Assembly (NCBI GenBank): GCA_004802725.1 | Contig: SGPM01000159.1 | Coordinates: 1 to 60,322, forward strand | Length of the DNA: 60,322 bases | Reading direction: 5' to 3' | From: Antrodiella citrinella | Taxonomy: Eukaryota > Basidiomycota > Agaricomycetes > Polyporales > Steccherinaceae | The notes under the pieces: generated by a model | Told to the model about the DNA's origin: nothing | The model's database searches: none | What the model saw: the letters and a program-made list of their open reading frames with translations, nothing else | Program-made: the position numbers and the translations under genes | Shown here: piece after piece, positions 12,379-22,860 of the stretch | Layout: each line of letters begins with the position of its first letter | Numbering within the stretch: position 1 is the first letter of the stretch

Positions 12379-12742
12379 TCAATCCCTAACATTACCAGCG
12401 AGGAGGGATGGCAGGAAAGGCGATTCTTTCACTGCGGAAAGCCGAGGTGAACTGGTGGACGTAGTTGCAGCTACCATCACTTTCGACACGTCACTTTACA
12501 TGCTCCATGAGTACATACGTCTTACCCGTCATGTATAGAGTTACACACCTTTCTCCCACTCGGACTACGATTTCCGAACCATCGTCAGCCATCCAAAGAA
12601 CGTCCATATACGTATTTGCCGATACCAAACCGAAGGACTGCATCAGAGCATCTTGGAGGGATTTCCTGATAGTGAGCGCGTCGGGATTGGCTGGTGTAAC
12701 CGAAAATCGAACGTAGTGAGACGAGGATTGTAATGCGTGCAT
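12379..12742 (-). CDS. RNase P/MRP subunit, Rpp14/Pop5-like
   Basis: Two exons (12742-12549 and 12493-12379 on the minus strand) give 102 aa. The fold pattern is that of the Rpp14/Pop5 family: an N-terminal strand (HYVRFSVTP), an amphipathic helix (RKSLQDALMQSFG), a strand pair (YMDVLWM, EIVVRV), a second helix (DVSKVMVAA) and the C-terminal PRLSAVKESPFLPSLL. These proteins are part of RNase P and RNase MRP, which process tRNA and rRNA precursors. The 55-nt intron (GTGTGT..AAAG) was placed where skipping it restores the second helix; without it the frame stops early. Length is at the short end for the family. The ATG at 12742 is the first good in-frame start. The gene is divergent from the palmitoyltransferase gene 337 bp away. 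Confidence 0.75.
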
Positions 12743-13079
12743 GAACCAAAGATTGAAACTTGATTGGAACTTTAGCAACTCAAAGGGACTCGATGCGAGG
12801 AGGAGAAGAACTTACAGACCCAAAATGAAAATGGAAACTAAATCATGGCTAACAACTCCCGAAAAGGTGATCCGAACATAATTCGTAAAACATTGTCGAC
12901 GTCAGCGATTCCGCGGGAGCGCAGTGTTCAGTTGGTGTTGCAAAGTTTCTGTCTTGTACTCTATCTTGACTCTATCTTCCATTCTTTGCAGGCGTGTTCT
13001 CCGTTTCATTCTCCCTCTGGACCTTACGGCCTCCCATCCTAACTATACCACACTACCGACTCGCACAACCTCATCTCGA
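12743..13079. promoter_or_regulatory. Shared divergent promoter region
   Basis: This 337-bp stretch separates the starts of the minus-strand Rpp14-like gene and the plus-strand palmitoyltransferase gene, so it must serve both. It contains C/T-rich stretches near 13000-13070 ahead of the + gene. I see no distinct TATA box. Confidence 0.5.
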
Positions 13080-14965
13080 ATGGGCAAGGATGGTCGGAAA
13101 CCGGAGGAAGCCAAATGTTGTGGTGTAGTCCATGAGTCCCTCTCTCGTTCGAGGGAGAAACGCGAGAAGCGGAAGGATACGCCCCAGCCGTGGATTGTAC
13201 TCAAAATCAGCATCTTGCTCACCTTGGGTATCATAGGCTATGCGTTCTATGTGTACATCGGCCGACTATGTATGCCCATGATTCGGCACAACACTGGTGC
13301 TATTCCCGGCGGCAAGGGGGCAGGAAGTGAGGAACTTATATGGTTGTGTACGGCGTGAAGAAGGCTTACCATAGGTTTAGTTGCGCTTTTGGTGATATTC
13401 TGCTTGCTGGGAGTGATGATGTTATGGTCGTATGCTATGGTGCGTAGTTCAACATCTTCGGTGAGACCAGATTGTCATGGCGGAATTGTAGGTTGTTTTC
13501 ACTAGCCCAGGAAAAGCGAAAGATGTGAGTCTGGTCGTTCTACGTACTGTATACAGCACTGATGTCATCCGTTCAGTTTGCAGAGAAATGCCAACAGCCC
13601 CCCTTCAGAGACCCTTTACCGCCATGGTCAGATTCTAATAGCGAATTGAACTCGGGACCATACATACCCATTTCCGCAGAGCAAGCCGCTCGATTCTCTG
13701 AAGGTCACGATCACCAGCACAGTGTCGACAACTCGACGGCTCCTTCAGCACCCTCAATAAATCTGTCAGACAAGCATTATACCCAAAGACAAGGTAAGTC
13801 TGATTTTTCCTCGTCTGATCTTCTTGATACCAATCACATATTATATCTCAGATTACAATGCAGGCGTCACAAGCACACTACCGCCTGTACAGGCTGCGCA
13901 CGGGGCGCGAGACGTTGACCCGCCACGTTCCTCGGGCAATATGCCTGCAGACAACGCTGTCCCCATGATGCATACCAGACGACCGTCCACGACACCGGTC
14001 CTACTTCCTGAATACAGATACTGTCAGAAGGATAAGTTCGTTAAGCCAATGCGAACACATCATTGTCGAGCATGTGGTACCGTAAGTCAACGTCATTCTT
14101 AACGAAATCCATCCTGCTGACGGAAGATTCAGTGTATTCTGAAATATGATCATCACTGTCCTTGTAAGCTCTCGTGACTTGCGTGTATATATTTGGCATC
14201 TCACCCTTGACGGCAGGGATTGGACAGTGCGTGGGCGCACACAATCACAAGGTCAGTGGACTTCTCGAGCCGCTACATCACCCCGTTACCGTATTGATCG
14301 TCTTCCTCAGTTCTTCGTGCACTTCCTTCAATGGACTCTCGTATTCTGCTTGTGGACGCTCGGTGTGATGGTCGCGAATGTCGTCAAGTCAAATAAAGAA
14401 TTCCATCACAGAGATCCCCAACAAATAGTTGTAATTGCGCTGTATGGTCTTGTCTTCTCGTCTATATCGTTGCAACTGACATGCCATACTTAGATCTGCA
14501 CTGTTCATCCTCTTCACCGTGGCATTACTCACGACGCACATACGGATGCTTGTTATGAACTTCACTACAGTAGAAGCGATGAACATGTCTCATATGCAAG
14601 AGCGCGAAAAGGTGGTACTATCGCGTCTTCATGCATGGTGGCAGACTGGCGCAAAACGTCGAACGAGGAAGCAGTGGGACCAGGAATGGGGCCGCATTGG
14701 GTCAGAAGGCAACCTTTGGTGGTTAGGTAGCGCGCGGAAGAACTGGGAGGCGGTCATGGGAGATAAGGTGTATCAGTGGTTCCGTGAGTGATCCTTCCGT
14801 ATTTGACGCGGTCTGATATCCGCGAACCAAACTGAATTGTTATGTTGTTATACAGTGCCTTTAGGACGTACACCAGGAGATGGCCTGACGTACCCTACGA
14901 ATCCTCGATTTGACTCAGAAGGAAGGTGGAGGAGACGGAGCGAATGGCCCGCAGAGCTCAGGTGA
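13080..14965 (+). CDS. DHHC-type protein S-palmitoyltransferase
   Basis: DHHC enzymes transfer palmitate from CoA to cysteines of membrane-associated proteins. Ten exons (13080-13326, 13381-13439, 13492-13524, 13577-13793, 13852-14081, 14133-14163, 14217-14251, 14311-14441, 14494-14783, 14856-14965) give 460 aa. Two membrane spans come first (near residues 38-60 and 83-101), then VVFTSPGKAKD, a disordered linker, the cysteine-rich domain and two more spans. The core reads KPMRTHHCRACGTC and YDHHCPWIGQCVGAHN, with the catalytic DHHC intact. The first zinc-binding pair is incomplete (YCQKDKF in place of C-x2-C), as I recall from one fungal subgroup. The active-site Trp codon is split by an intron (14164-14216). 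The C-terminus has WWLGSARKNWEAVMG and a Pro-rich tail, common in basidiomycete homologues. Which PFA class it belongs to is unresolved. Confidence 0.95.
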
Positions 14966-15579
14966 TACCTTCAACTTCCGTTTTTCACGACTCTCATGAC
15001 TCGTACTCCGGTGAGTCCATGCACATGTCTGATGAGTGTCCAGCATCGGGACTGACTATTTCATATTCAGAGCTCTCGATGTGGTACCACCCAACCGACA
15101 ATGTACAATGCAACTATGGATGTTATTGGACTTGAATAGATATCAGCTACTGTACTATCCTAATGTTGGACGCCCTTTGTCACGCGACGCAAGGTGCATA
15201 GGCGATCTAGTAGTGTTTGTTTTCTTTGGATTGCCTATCTCCCTAGGAAGTTGCGCCCCGTTACGTTGCCTTCAGTCTGAATGAACACAACATCTCCGCT
15301 ACTCCTATAGATGCGCAGACAGCTTACCGTGGCTTGTGCATTCAATGTGAATTTGACAGCGTATGTTCGCCGAACGAGGTCAATATTTGTGGGTACATGT
15401 TTTACGTAACCGAGCCCGGACAATCAAGATCGTATGATCCGGTCGTCTAGCGCTTCGGGTGGATCACCATATAAGTCCCGCCACTGACAATCACCTGCCT
15501 GTTCCCGACGACCATCCTCCTCAGCGACCATTGGCATTTTGAACGCACTCACATCTACCGCCAATTATAACATACAGCA
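14966..15579. other. Intergenic region between + strand genes
   Basis: This 614-bp stretch holds the 3' flank of the palmitoyltransferase and the promoter of the ornithine aminotransferase. ORFs of 60-80 codons here show no family features. Confidence 0.5.
15469..15475 (+). promoter_or_regulatory. TATA-like box of the aminotransferase gene
   Basis: The sequence ATATAAG lies about 105 bp upstream of the ornithine aminotransferase ATG, a plausible distance for a core promoter with a short 5' UTR. Confidence 0.4.
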
Positions 15580-17754
15580 ATGGCACCCGCAACGACCATG
15601 CAGACCACTCCGGCGGCGGCGGCGGCTAATGGGAAGCATCATGTCGTGAAGCCTACGCGCGCAGACTCGGAACCCAAGGTAACATCAGCGGATGTTATAC
15701 AGCTCGAGCATACATATGGAGCGCACAAGTGAGTATTTTGTTATTCTTATCCCCTGCCATGACATCCGTCACCGAGGCTTCCCATCTCCAGTCAGAGAAA
15801 CCGCGGAATCCTGGGTAGTGACGCCGAAGGGTCTACTGGTAACATCTGAGCTACACCCATGTACTTCACATCTGAGTTCTGATCCTTATGATGATATCGA
15901 TGCTCACGCTATTCTTGATTCAGCTATCATCCACTTCCTGTAGTCTTTGAGTCCGCGAAGGGAGCAAAGTGAGTGCTTTTCGCTGTGGAAGGGATACATC
16001 GGGCTAAATCTCGGTCATAAGGGTATGGGATCCGGAAGGCAAGGAGTACATCGATATGCTTTCGGCGTATTCGTGAGTCGTCTTCTCGAAACCCTGTAGT
16101 ATCCCCTTCAGCTCGTCTGACGACTTCTTTGTCTTCAGCGCCGTCAACCAAGTACGTCCTGACTCTTGACAGCGCTCGATCGTAATCAAAGTTCATAGCT
16201 GATCCCTTCATTTCACCAGGGGCATTGTCATCCTAGGATCGTCGCGACGCTCGTTGAACAAGCTCAGAAATTGACGCTTTCATCTCGGGCCTTCTACAAT
16301 TCTGTCTTTGGCCAGTATGCGAAGAAGGTCACTCAGATGTTTGGATTCGATATGGTGCTGCCGATGAATACCGGCGCGGAGGCTGTTGAGACTGCTGTGA
16401 AGCTCGCCCGCAAGTGGGCGTATATGAAGAAAGGTGTTCCCGAGGGTGAGGCGATTGTGCTGAGTGTGGAAGGCAATTTCCATGGCAGGACTATTGGTGT
16501 CATTAGGTGCGTCATCGCGAACTATGTTCTTGTTGTGTATATATTGAACGATGTCCATTCGCAGCATGAGCACGGACCCTGAGAGCCGGACTGGTTTCGG
16601 ACCATACCTTCCCCAGGTCGGTCCAGTATTCGACGACAATGGGACACCGAGAGCTATTCGCTACGGTGAGATCTCCGACCTTGAACGAGCCCTGGAGTTG
16701 CACGGAAAGCGGGTTGCCGCATTCCTCGTAGAACCCATCCAGGGTGAAGCCGGGTGAGCAAATTTCTCTTCTTACAAGAGACTGCAAGTCTGACTGTATC
16801 ATATACAGTATCGTCGTTCCTCCGCAGGGTTACCTGCAGCAAGTTCGGGATCTGTGCACTAAGCACAATGTCCTCCTTATCTGTGATGAGATCCAGACGG
16901 TGGGTTTTCTTCGCTCTCGACAGTATGTCAATGTGCTGAATTGCGGTTCAGGGTCTTTGCCGAACTGGCAAGATGATGTGCTATGAGCATGATGATATCA
17001 GGCCGGACGTCGTGTTGCTTGGCAAGGCTTTATCGGGTGGAGGTAGGTATCTTGTCTTCGTAAATGGACACATGTTGACGATTAAATCATCTAGTCTACC
17101 CTGTATCTGCTGTCCTCGCTGACAAGGATGTCATGCTTTGCATTAAGCCGGGAGAGCATGGAAGCACGTACGGCGGGTATGTAGTCACCGTGAGTTGAAC
17201 TCTCTCACCACTGACCTTATCTCCTAGAAACCCGCTTGGATGTGCAGTATCCATGACAGCTCTCGACGTGCTCGTTGATGAAGGCCTAGCCAACCGTGCG
17301 GCAGTTCTCGGTGAGAAGTTCCGTACCGCTGTACGTGGGCTCAACTCCCCACTGGTCAAGACCGTCCGTGGACGTGGATTGCTGAATGCGGTGATCATTG
17401 ACGAGGAGAGAAGCACCAAGCGAAGAACGGCATGGCAGCTATGTCTGTTGCTGAAGAGTAGGGGATTGTTGGCAAAGCCGACACACGTGAATATGTAAGT
17501 GCATTTATCAGTGTCTTTTGCCTTTGCTGATCATTGCATTGGCAGTATCCGCTTCGCCCCTCCCCTTGTCATCTCCGAAGAAGACCTGATGAAGGCTGTC
17601 CATATCATCGAGCTGAGCTTGAACGATCTTGACAATGTAAGCACACTCTCCCTGCTGGGATGAAGTTTGTCGCCTGACGTTGAACCTGTAGCTGGAAGAC
17701 ATTCCCGGAGAAGTTGAGAGCGAGAAGGGACATACCGATACTCTCACCAACTAA
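15580..17754 (+). CDS. car2: Ornithine aminotransferase (L-ornithine:2-oxoacid transaminase)
   Basis: This PLP enzyme converts ornithine and 2-oxoglutarate to glutamate-5-semialdehyde and glutamate in arginine catabolism and proline synthesis. Twelve exons (15580-15728, 15924-15968, 16022-16072, 16139-16151, 16220-16506, 16565-16753, 16809-16899, 16952-17042, 17095-17176, 17228-17494, 17546-17636, 17692-17754) give 472 aa, the usual size. Landmarks are [75 protein letters not shown] and [15 protein letters not shown], whose Lys binds PLP. An Ala-rich N-terminus of about 30 residues shows no convincing mitochondrial targeting helix, in keeping with the cytosolic yeast enzyme Car2. Exon 4 is only 13 nt. 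A TATA-like box lies 105 bp upstream. Confidence 0.97.
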
Positions 17755-18565
17755 ACGTTTGGACCATTCACTGGGTTGATATATTTGTGGTCGATGTTAC
17801 CTCCTGCGTATGTCCTATGAAGGTTCATTACTATACGGACTTGTAGATTATATTCATGGTGATGTAGTTCAACCCTCTCAAGGTGTATATGAGCTTGGCT
17901 TACTCCTGAAGCTTTGTATCCTCTATGTAGCAGTAATGCAAATGTCATGCCCAGTTCCCCTACTCTTAGCAAACTTGCGTATCGCATGCGCCTTTACGCG
18001 CCTTGGTCTTGGACAGGATCTGTCAGCAAGAACCAGACGTTAGAATCACAATCAGGCGCACCCTGGGCGCACCAGTTCGTTCAGAAGGCCGAAGGGTACA
18101 AAGATAAGAGTCTCGCAGCCATTCACCGACTACGGATTGTCTATTTTTCACTTGTGCAATCGCACGTCACTCTGAGGGGACTGATCATAGGGCCTGTTTA
18201 CTCTGTGACTCAGTGTGAGATAGGGCCGTTTACCAGCAATCATACCGGGCTGTATGGGAATAAAGCAATCGAAGACGGCGCAATGAGCAGTGGTGGGCGC
18301 AAATAACACCATCGACAGACTCGATGATGCATTTCGGGCGCTCAGACTTCGGGTTATGAAGCAGTGTTTCAATTCCGAATAGCTTGAGATATCGAGTTGT
18401 TTATAAGAGACGACAGGGTCCGAGAGATATTGTCCCAGCTCCTGAGACTCTGCACCTACAGCGAGACTCGGTTTCTACATCGTGCACACCGTAAAGGGCT
18501 GAACGCGACGCGACCTGCCCTAATCAAACACAACGCACCCACGTGATTTTGCCAGCTAAATCATC
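17755..18565. other. Intergenic region between + strand genes
   Basis: These 811 bp hold the 3' flank of the aminotransferase gene and the promoter of the oxygenase gene. Open frames at 17914-18306 (+) and 18148-18372 (-) overlap each other and carry no recognisable motif. Confidence 0.5.
18410..18417 (+). promoter_or_regulatory. TATA-like box of the oxygenase gene
   Basis: TTTATAAG lies about 150 bp upstream of the oxygenase ATG and is the best core-promoter match in this interval. Confidence 0.4.
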
Positions 18566-20217
18566 ATGCCTGTCCCCACTCCCGAACTCGGTTCGTTCAA
18601 CTTTGTCCCTGAGACAAAGGTACGTGAACTACAGTTCTGATGTATTGGTTCGATATCTGACTGTGCACTTACTCGCACTCACAGGAAAACTTGGATTGGG
18701 CGGACCTGATCACCGTCGACTTCAGTATCTACGACTCGCCCGAGGGCAAGAAGGAGCTCGCACAGACTTTGATCAAGGCCGTGCGGGAGGACGGTTTCTT
18801 CTACGTAAAGAACTTCAATATTCCGCAGGAACGCGTGAACAGGCAGTTCAACATTGGAAAGCAGTTTTACGAGCTGCCGTTGGACGAGAAGTTGAAGTAT
18901 GTGCCTGAAGGTCTCAGTACGTCACTCCTATCTGCGATTGTTTCAGCTCCGCGCTGACTGGTCTGGACTTGGGTTAGCTGAAGGGAAATTCAACGGATAC
19001 GTTCCCGCGGGTCGCTATGTGTGAGTCCGAATTGTATGCAAAGACAAGGCGTTATGACTGACGTGGTACCGGCAGGCGCGACGAAGCGTCTGGTCTGAAG
19101 GACCGCGTTGAGATCTATAACATCCCAAGTGAGTGGTGATCCATACTTTTCGGAGCACTCACTTATTTAAATTGTATTAGAGTTCAACGGGGACTTCACT
19201 CATATCCATCCTGAACTAGTCCAGGACCACCTTGCTGAGATTGAAGAATTCTCCAGAGTGAGCGTGCACATGTCAATATTTTGTTTCGCGCGATTGATCG
19301 TTGCTCTCTAGTCGCTTCACTCGGAGGTTCTTGATCGCCTTCATGTCTTGTTGGCCATCGCATTGGAGCTCCCAGAGGACTACTTCCTCAAGATCCACAC
19401 CTATGACATCAAGAGCGAGGACCATCTGCGCTACATGAAATACACGAAGTACACTCCAGAGGAGAACCTCAAGCTCGGTGGCAGTTGGGTCCAAGGTCAC
19501 ACAGGCAAGTTCACCGCTGGAGAAAGTTACTCACCCACCGGTATCTAAACATTGCAACATACAGATCTCGGATCGTGGACTTTGCTCTTCCGTCAGCCCG
19601 TTGCTGCGCTGCAAATCCAGAACCACAAGACTGGCCAGTGGAAATGGGTTAAGCCACAGGATGCCACGCTCACCGTCAATGCCTGTGACGCCTTGTCTCT
19701 CTTGACCGCTGACTACGTGAAGAGTACGATCCATCGGTAAGAAGCATTGGACATCTCACACTATTTGTTGGATTGATAGAGAGTTGGAACTTGTCAGCGT
19801 CTCTTCCCCGCCCAAGGACCAAGAACATGTCGATCGCTTGGGGTTGCTCTACTTCTCCCGGTTAGCGGCACCCGTGTTTCTTATCTGCAAGCGTCAGACA
19901 TACCTAATCCCGTTTCTTCACTACATAGCCCCCACAATGATGTTGTCCTTGCCACTGTGGATTCGCCAGTGCTGAAGCGCGAAGGATACACGCAGAACAA
20001 GTTTGAGGTGTCTGGACACAATGTTCCAACAATGGAAGGTGCGTTTCTGTCTCGTTTGATGCCATGTGTAATCTGTGAATCTTATTATTATCATGGAACA
20101 GAATGGACTTTCGCGAAGCAGAAGTGGCAGCGCACGCCGGGGGCGCGAAACGATATCAAGCACAGGACGGCCGAAATCTTGCCCGGCTGGAAGGAGAAGA
20201 AGTACGATGAATATTGA
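18566..20217 (+). CDS. 2-oxoglutarate/Fe(II)-dependent oxygenase, isopenicillin N synthase-like
   Basis: The family uses Fe(II), O2 and usually 2-oxoglutarate to hydroxylate or desaturate small molecules. Ten exons (18566-18619, 18685-18916, 18978-19020, 19076-19128, 19181-19257, 19312-19504, 19565-19736, 19798-19860, 19929-20038, 20102-20217) give 370 aa. The N-terminal DIOX_N part has AVREDGFFYVKNFNIP. The Fe2OG core has GHTDLGSWTLLFR (H and D of the HxD pair), STIHRV (distal His) and RLGLLYFSRP (the R-x-S 2OG-binding motif), so the catalytic set looks complete. There is no signal peptide. The substrate cannot be read from sequence; fungal relatives include many uncharacterised enzymes and some in secondary metabolism, and no biosynthetic gene cluster surrounds it. 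One intron (19505-19564) uses a GC donor. Confidence 0.93.
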
Positions 20218-22482
20218 GATGCATGTCGCATAAGCAAGTCGTTAGTGTATTTTATTGCTGTACTAGCTGTACAATAAGGATCCCAAGTATATCAATCGTG
20301 CTGGATTGAAGTCCTCAGGCGTCATTCTTTGACATTACTGTATGCTGCATGCGGCAGTAGGAAATCAACACGATATCATGCTGACACAGGCGTCTGTTTG
20401 TCTCGGCAAATTGAATGGACTCGGACTTGTTAGTACTTGAAGTTCGTTCAAGTTCATGTACAACTTGTACTGAACAGCTTCTCGGATTCTCAGGCGCCCT
20501 CTGATAGACTACTTGACTATGATGCTTCAATCGCCTGTGATAGGCCCGGGCCCTTTATACCTGGACGAATAGCCCGGAACTTCTTGGCCTCGCTGGCAAC
20601 ACGAAAGTTCGCCGGTTCCCGTTCAGTGACACCTGCGTAGTAGGTTCCTTGTGTTTTGAATATCGGGATGCTGTTGCGGTCTTGATTTGCAACAGGATCT
20701 CGGACCCATTTGCTGGCGAATGGAGAAATGGGCGCAAGTCAAGTCCACGCATTCGCACCAATGTCCGAACTGACGCCGCAAGAGATTTTGAACGTTGCAC
20801 CAAACAACGCTCTGTGTCAACAGACAGCCTCAGAAGTTTCATACAACGTCACAATGAACAGGTGTGTTTGACTGCACATAGATTTCGAAGTTTGAGAAGC
20901 TTGTGATTGGGTAGAATGAGCTAACACCCTTTCTTACAGCTCTCATTCTCCACTGGAAGAATTGCCTGTCCTCGCGCCCGGGTAGTTCGAACACCAGAAA
21001 CGGGGAACGAATGTCAGCGGACAGAATCGCGCTCATTTCGCGCTCACAGTCACAGCTCGGACTCTGTATTCAAGCAATGCGCACTACAGGCTTTTACCAG
21101 CAATTCAAACTCGAATCACATCCTTGCCACGACCCTTGATCTACCCAACCACGGTCTTTGCGATTGAGGTGGTGAACGCAAAAGACTAGACTGTTGCGAT
21201 CTGTGACCATCTTGACGAGTTCAGTGCGGATGGTACGTGGAACACGGCTTTTTGTCTGGTAAGATTCTACTCTCGTATGGGACTATACTCTCACTGATTT
21301 AATTTTATCCGCAGTTGCGATGGTACATATGGTGCCAACAAGATGTCTTGTGCTGGAGCATCGATGGTTCTTTCACCTTACCGTTTTCTCGTTGAACCAT
21401 CAATGGGCAATGCTGCAGCCTCGCAACTAATAGTTCGCGTTATGTCATAACGGGAGGCTTGCTAGGAATGAGTCTAAAGACGAGGTTGTTCCTTACGATT
21501 TCTTCGGAGTCTCATCCTTGGTTTATCTTATCCATATCAGCTTTCAGGCTTTAAGATCCGCACATGGAGAACAACTTAGCGCTGTATGAATGATATCAAT
21601 TCCAACGCTAAATAGCATCGAACGTTACCTTCCGAGACGTAGTCTCCGTAGTAGGTCCTATCGGATCTCTTTCTGTGGCATTGCTGCAACTATCTGCCGA
21701 AAGAAACATACCACCAGGCGACGGAGATGAAGGCTGCTAGCACCAGATCGCTGCTTCATCTGCGATTTGCCTTTGAAAGTGATGCCTCGCGACTCACTTC
21801 CCAGCATGTTTGGCAAGCGTATTCCTTACTTGACGCCTCGACGAGACTAGCATCATATCACGGTGCACGTTCAGTGAGCATGATCATTTTGCTTTGCCCT
21901 GTCACCAACTTACTTAGCGATGAAAGGGGTATATCCTAAACTGTACGAGGATGGAGTTGGCCATGTTCAGCTTGCACTTCCTCGGCAGTAATCGTTATGC
22001 TCGGGAATTACGGCTTGGGCCCAGTTCCGTCTGCGGTAGAGGCTAGGGCTCACATTATGACCCGATGCATCGACACGCTTTCTTCTTGATGAATCTCTGC
22101 CACTACTCCATACTAGGCCTGGCAGACGATTCACTTGCCTTCGGAGTCTGGACCTAAGCGCATCATCGAACAGGACGCTGTATCATTTGCGGTCACACAA
22201 CACCTATTCAAGTCAAAGGCGACAATTCCCAGTTGCGGACTAGGAAACCTGCGTCTATCTGGGACCCTAAGCTGTCCGTTAGTCAAGTGGCAGTGGCTAA
22301 TGGCGAAACTCACTTCCGAGCCCTGGATTGAGCCATCCCCAATGCGCTGGTTGGCCGTTTACATGCAGCACGACGCAAATAAAACTAAGTCTTTCACCGC
22401 CCGGTACCATCTGCTATAAATTGCCTCAGTCCTTACCTTCAACATACCCAATCTTGGGACCGCCGTCTTCACCTGCAGAAAC
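20218..22482. other. 2.3 kb gene-poor interval
   Basis: No reading frame here can be tied to a protein family on either strand. ORFs of 60-95 codons near 20437-21036, 21727-21939 and 22131-22419 lack domain features and overlap on opposite strands. I see no terminal repeats that would mark a transposon. Together with 22861-24732 it makes the longest gene-poor stretch after the left edge. Confidence 0.45.
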
Positions 22483-22860
22483 ATGAGTGACAATCAGGTA
22501 AATAGGTAAATTACACTCTCACCCGTTGTTCTACCTAACTCAGGCTCTTGGCTAGACTGCTCAACAAGGCAATGCCAACAACGAAGAAGCCGTAAGGGTT
22601 CCTCGCAGGACAGCGATGGCGTGCCAGTTCTGTCGAGGTGAGAGAACATGACCTCCGAATGTCTGTATCAGATTTACAGGCAGACGCACTTTCCACTGTA
22701 CAGCCCGAAAGTTGAAGTGTGACGGTCGCTTGACCTGCGCCAACTGCGAGCGGAGAAGTATTCCTTGTGTTTATACCCCCGTGTAAGTCTTTGGACACCT
22801 TTCCTATCAAACACTGCTTACTTATGTTCTTCTTTCATCAGGTCCGATCATCCGAAGTAA
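22483..22860 (+). CDS. Miniature Zn2Cys6 binuclear-cluster protein
   Basis: Four exons (22483-22497, 22556-22637, 22704-22782, 22842-22860) give only 64 aa, beginning MSDNQ. The central part is a Zn2Cys6 DNA-binding domain: ACQFCRARKLKCDG, then TCANCERRSIPCVY, with all six Cys in the C-x2-C-x6-C-x(5-6)-C-x2-C-x6-C arrangement of Gal4-type regulators. The protein stops a few residues after the last Cys, so the dimerisation coiled coil and the large fungal-specific regulatory domain are missing. I see no plausible downstream continuation, but the stop lies directly after a possible GTAATG donor, so an extra exon cannot be ruled out. It could be a truncated regulator, a competitive DNA-binding mini-protein, or part of a longer gene. 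The zinc-cluster identity is secure; the C-terminus is not. Confidence 0.7.
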
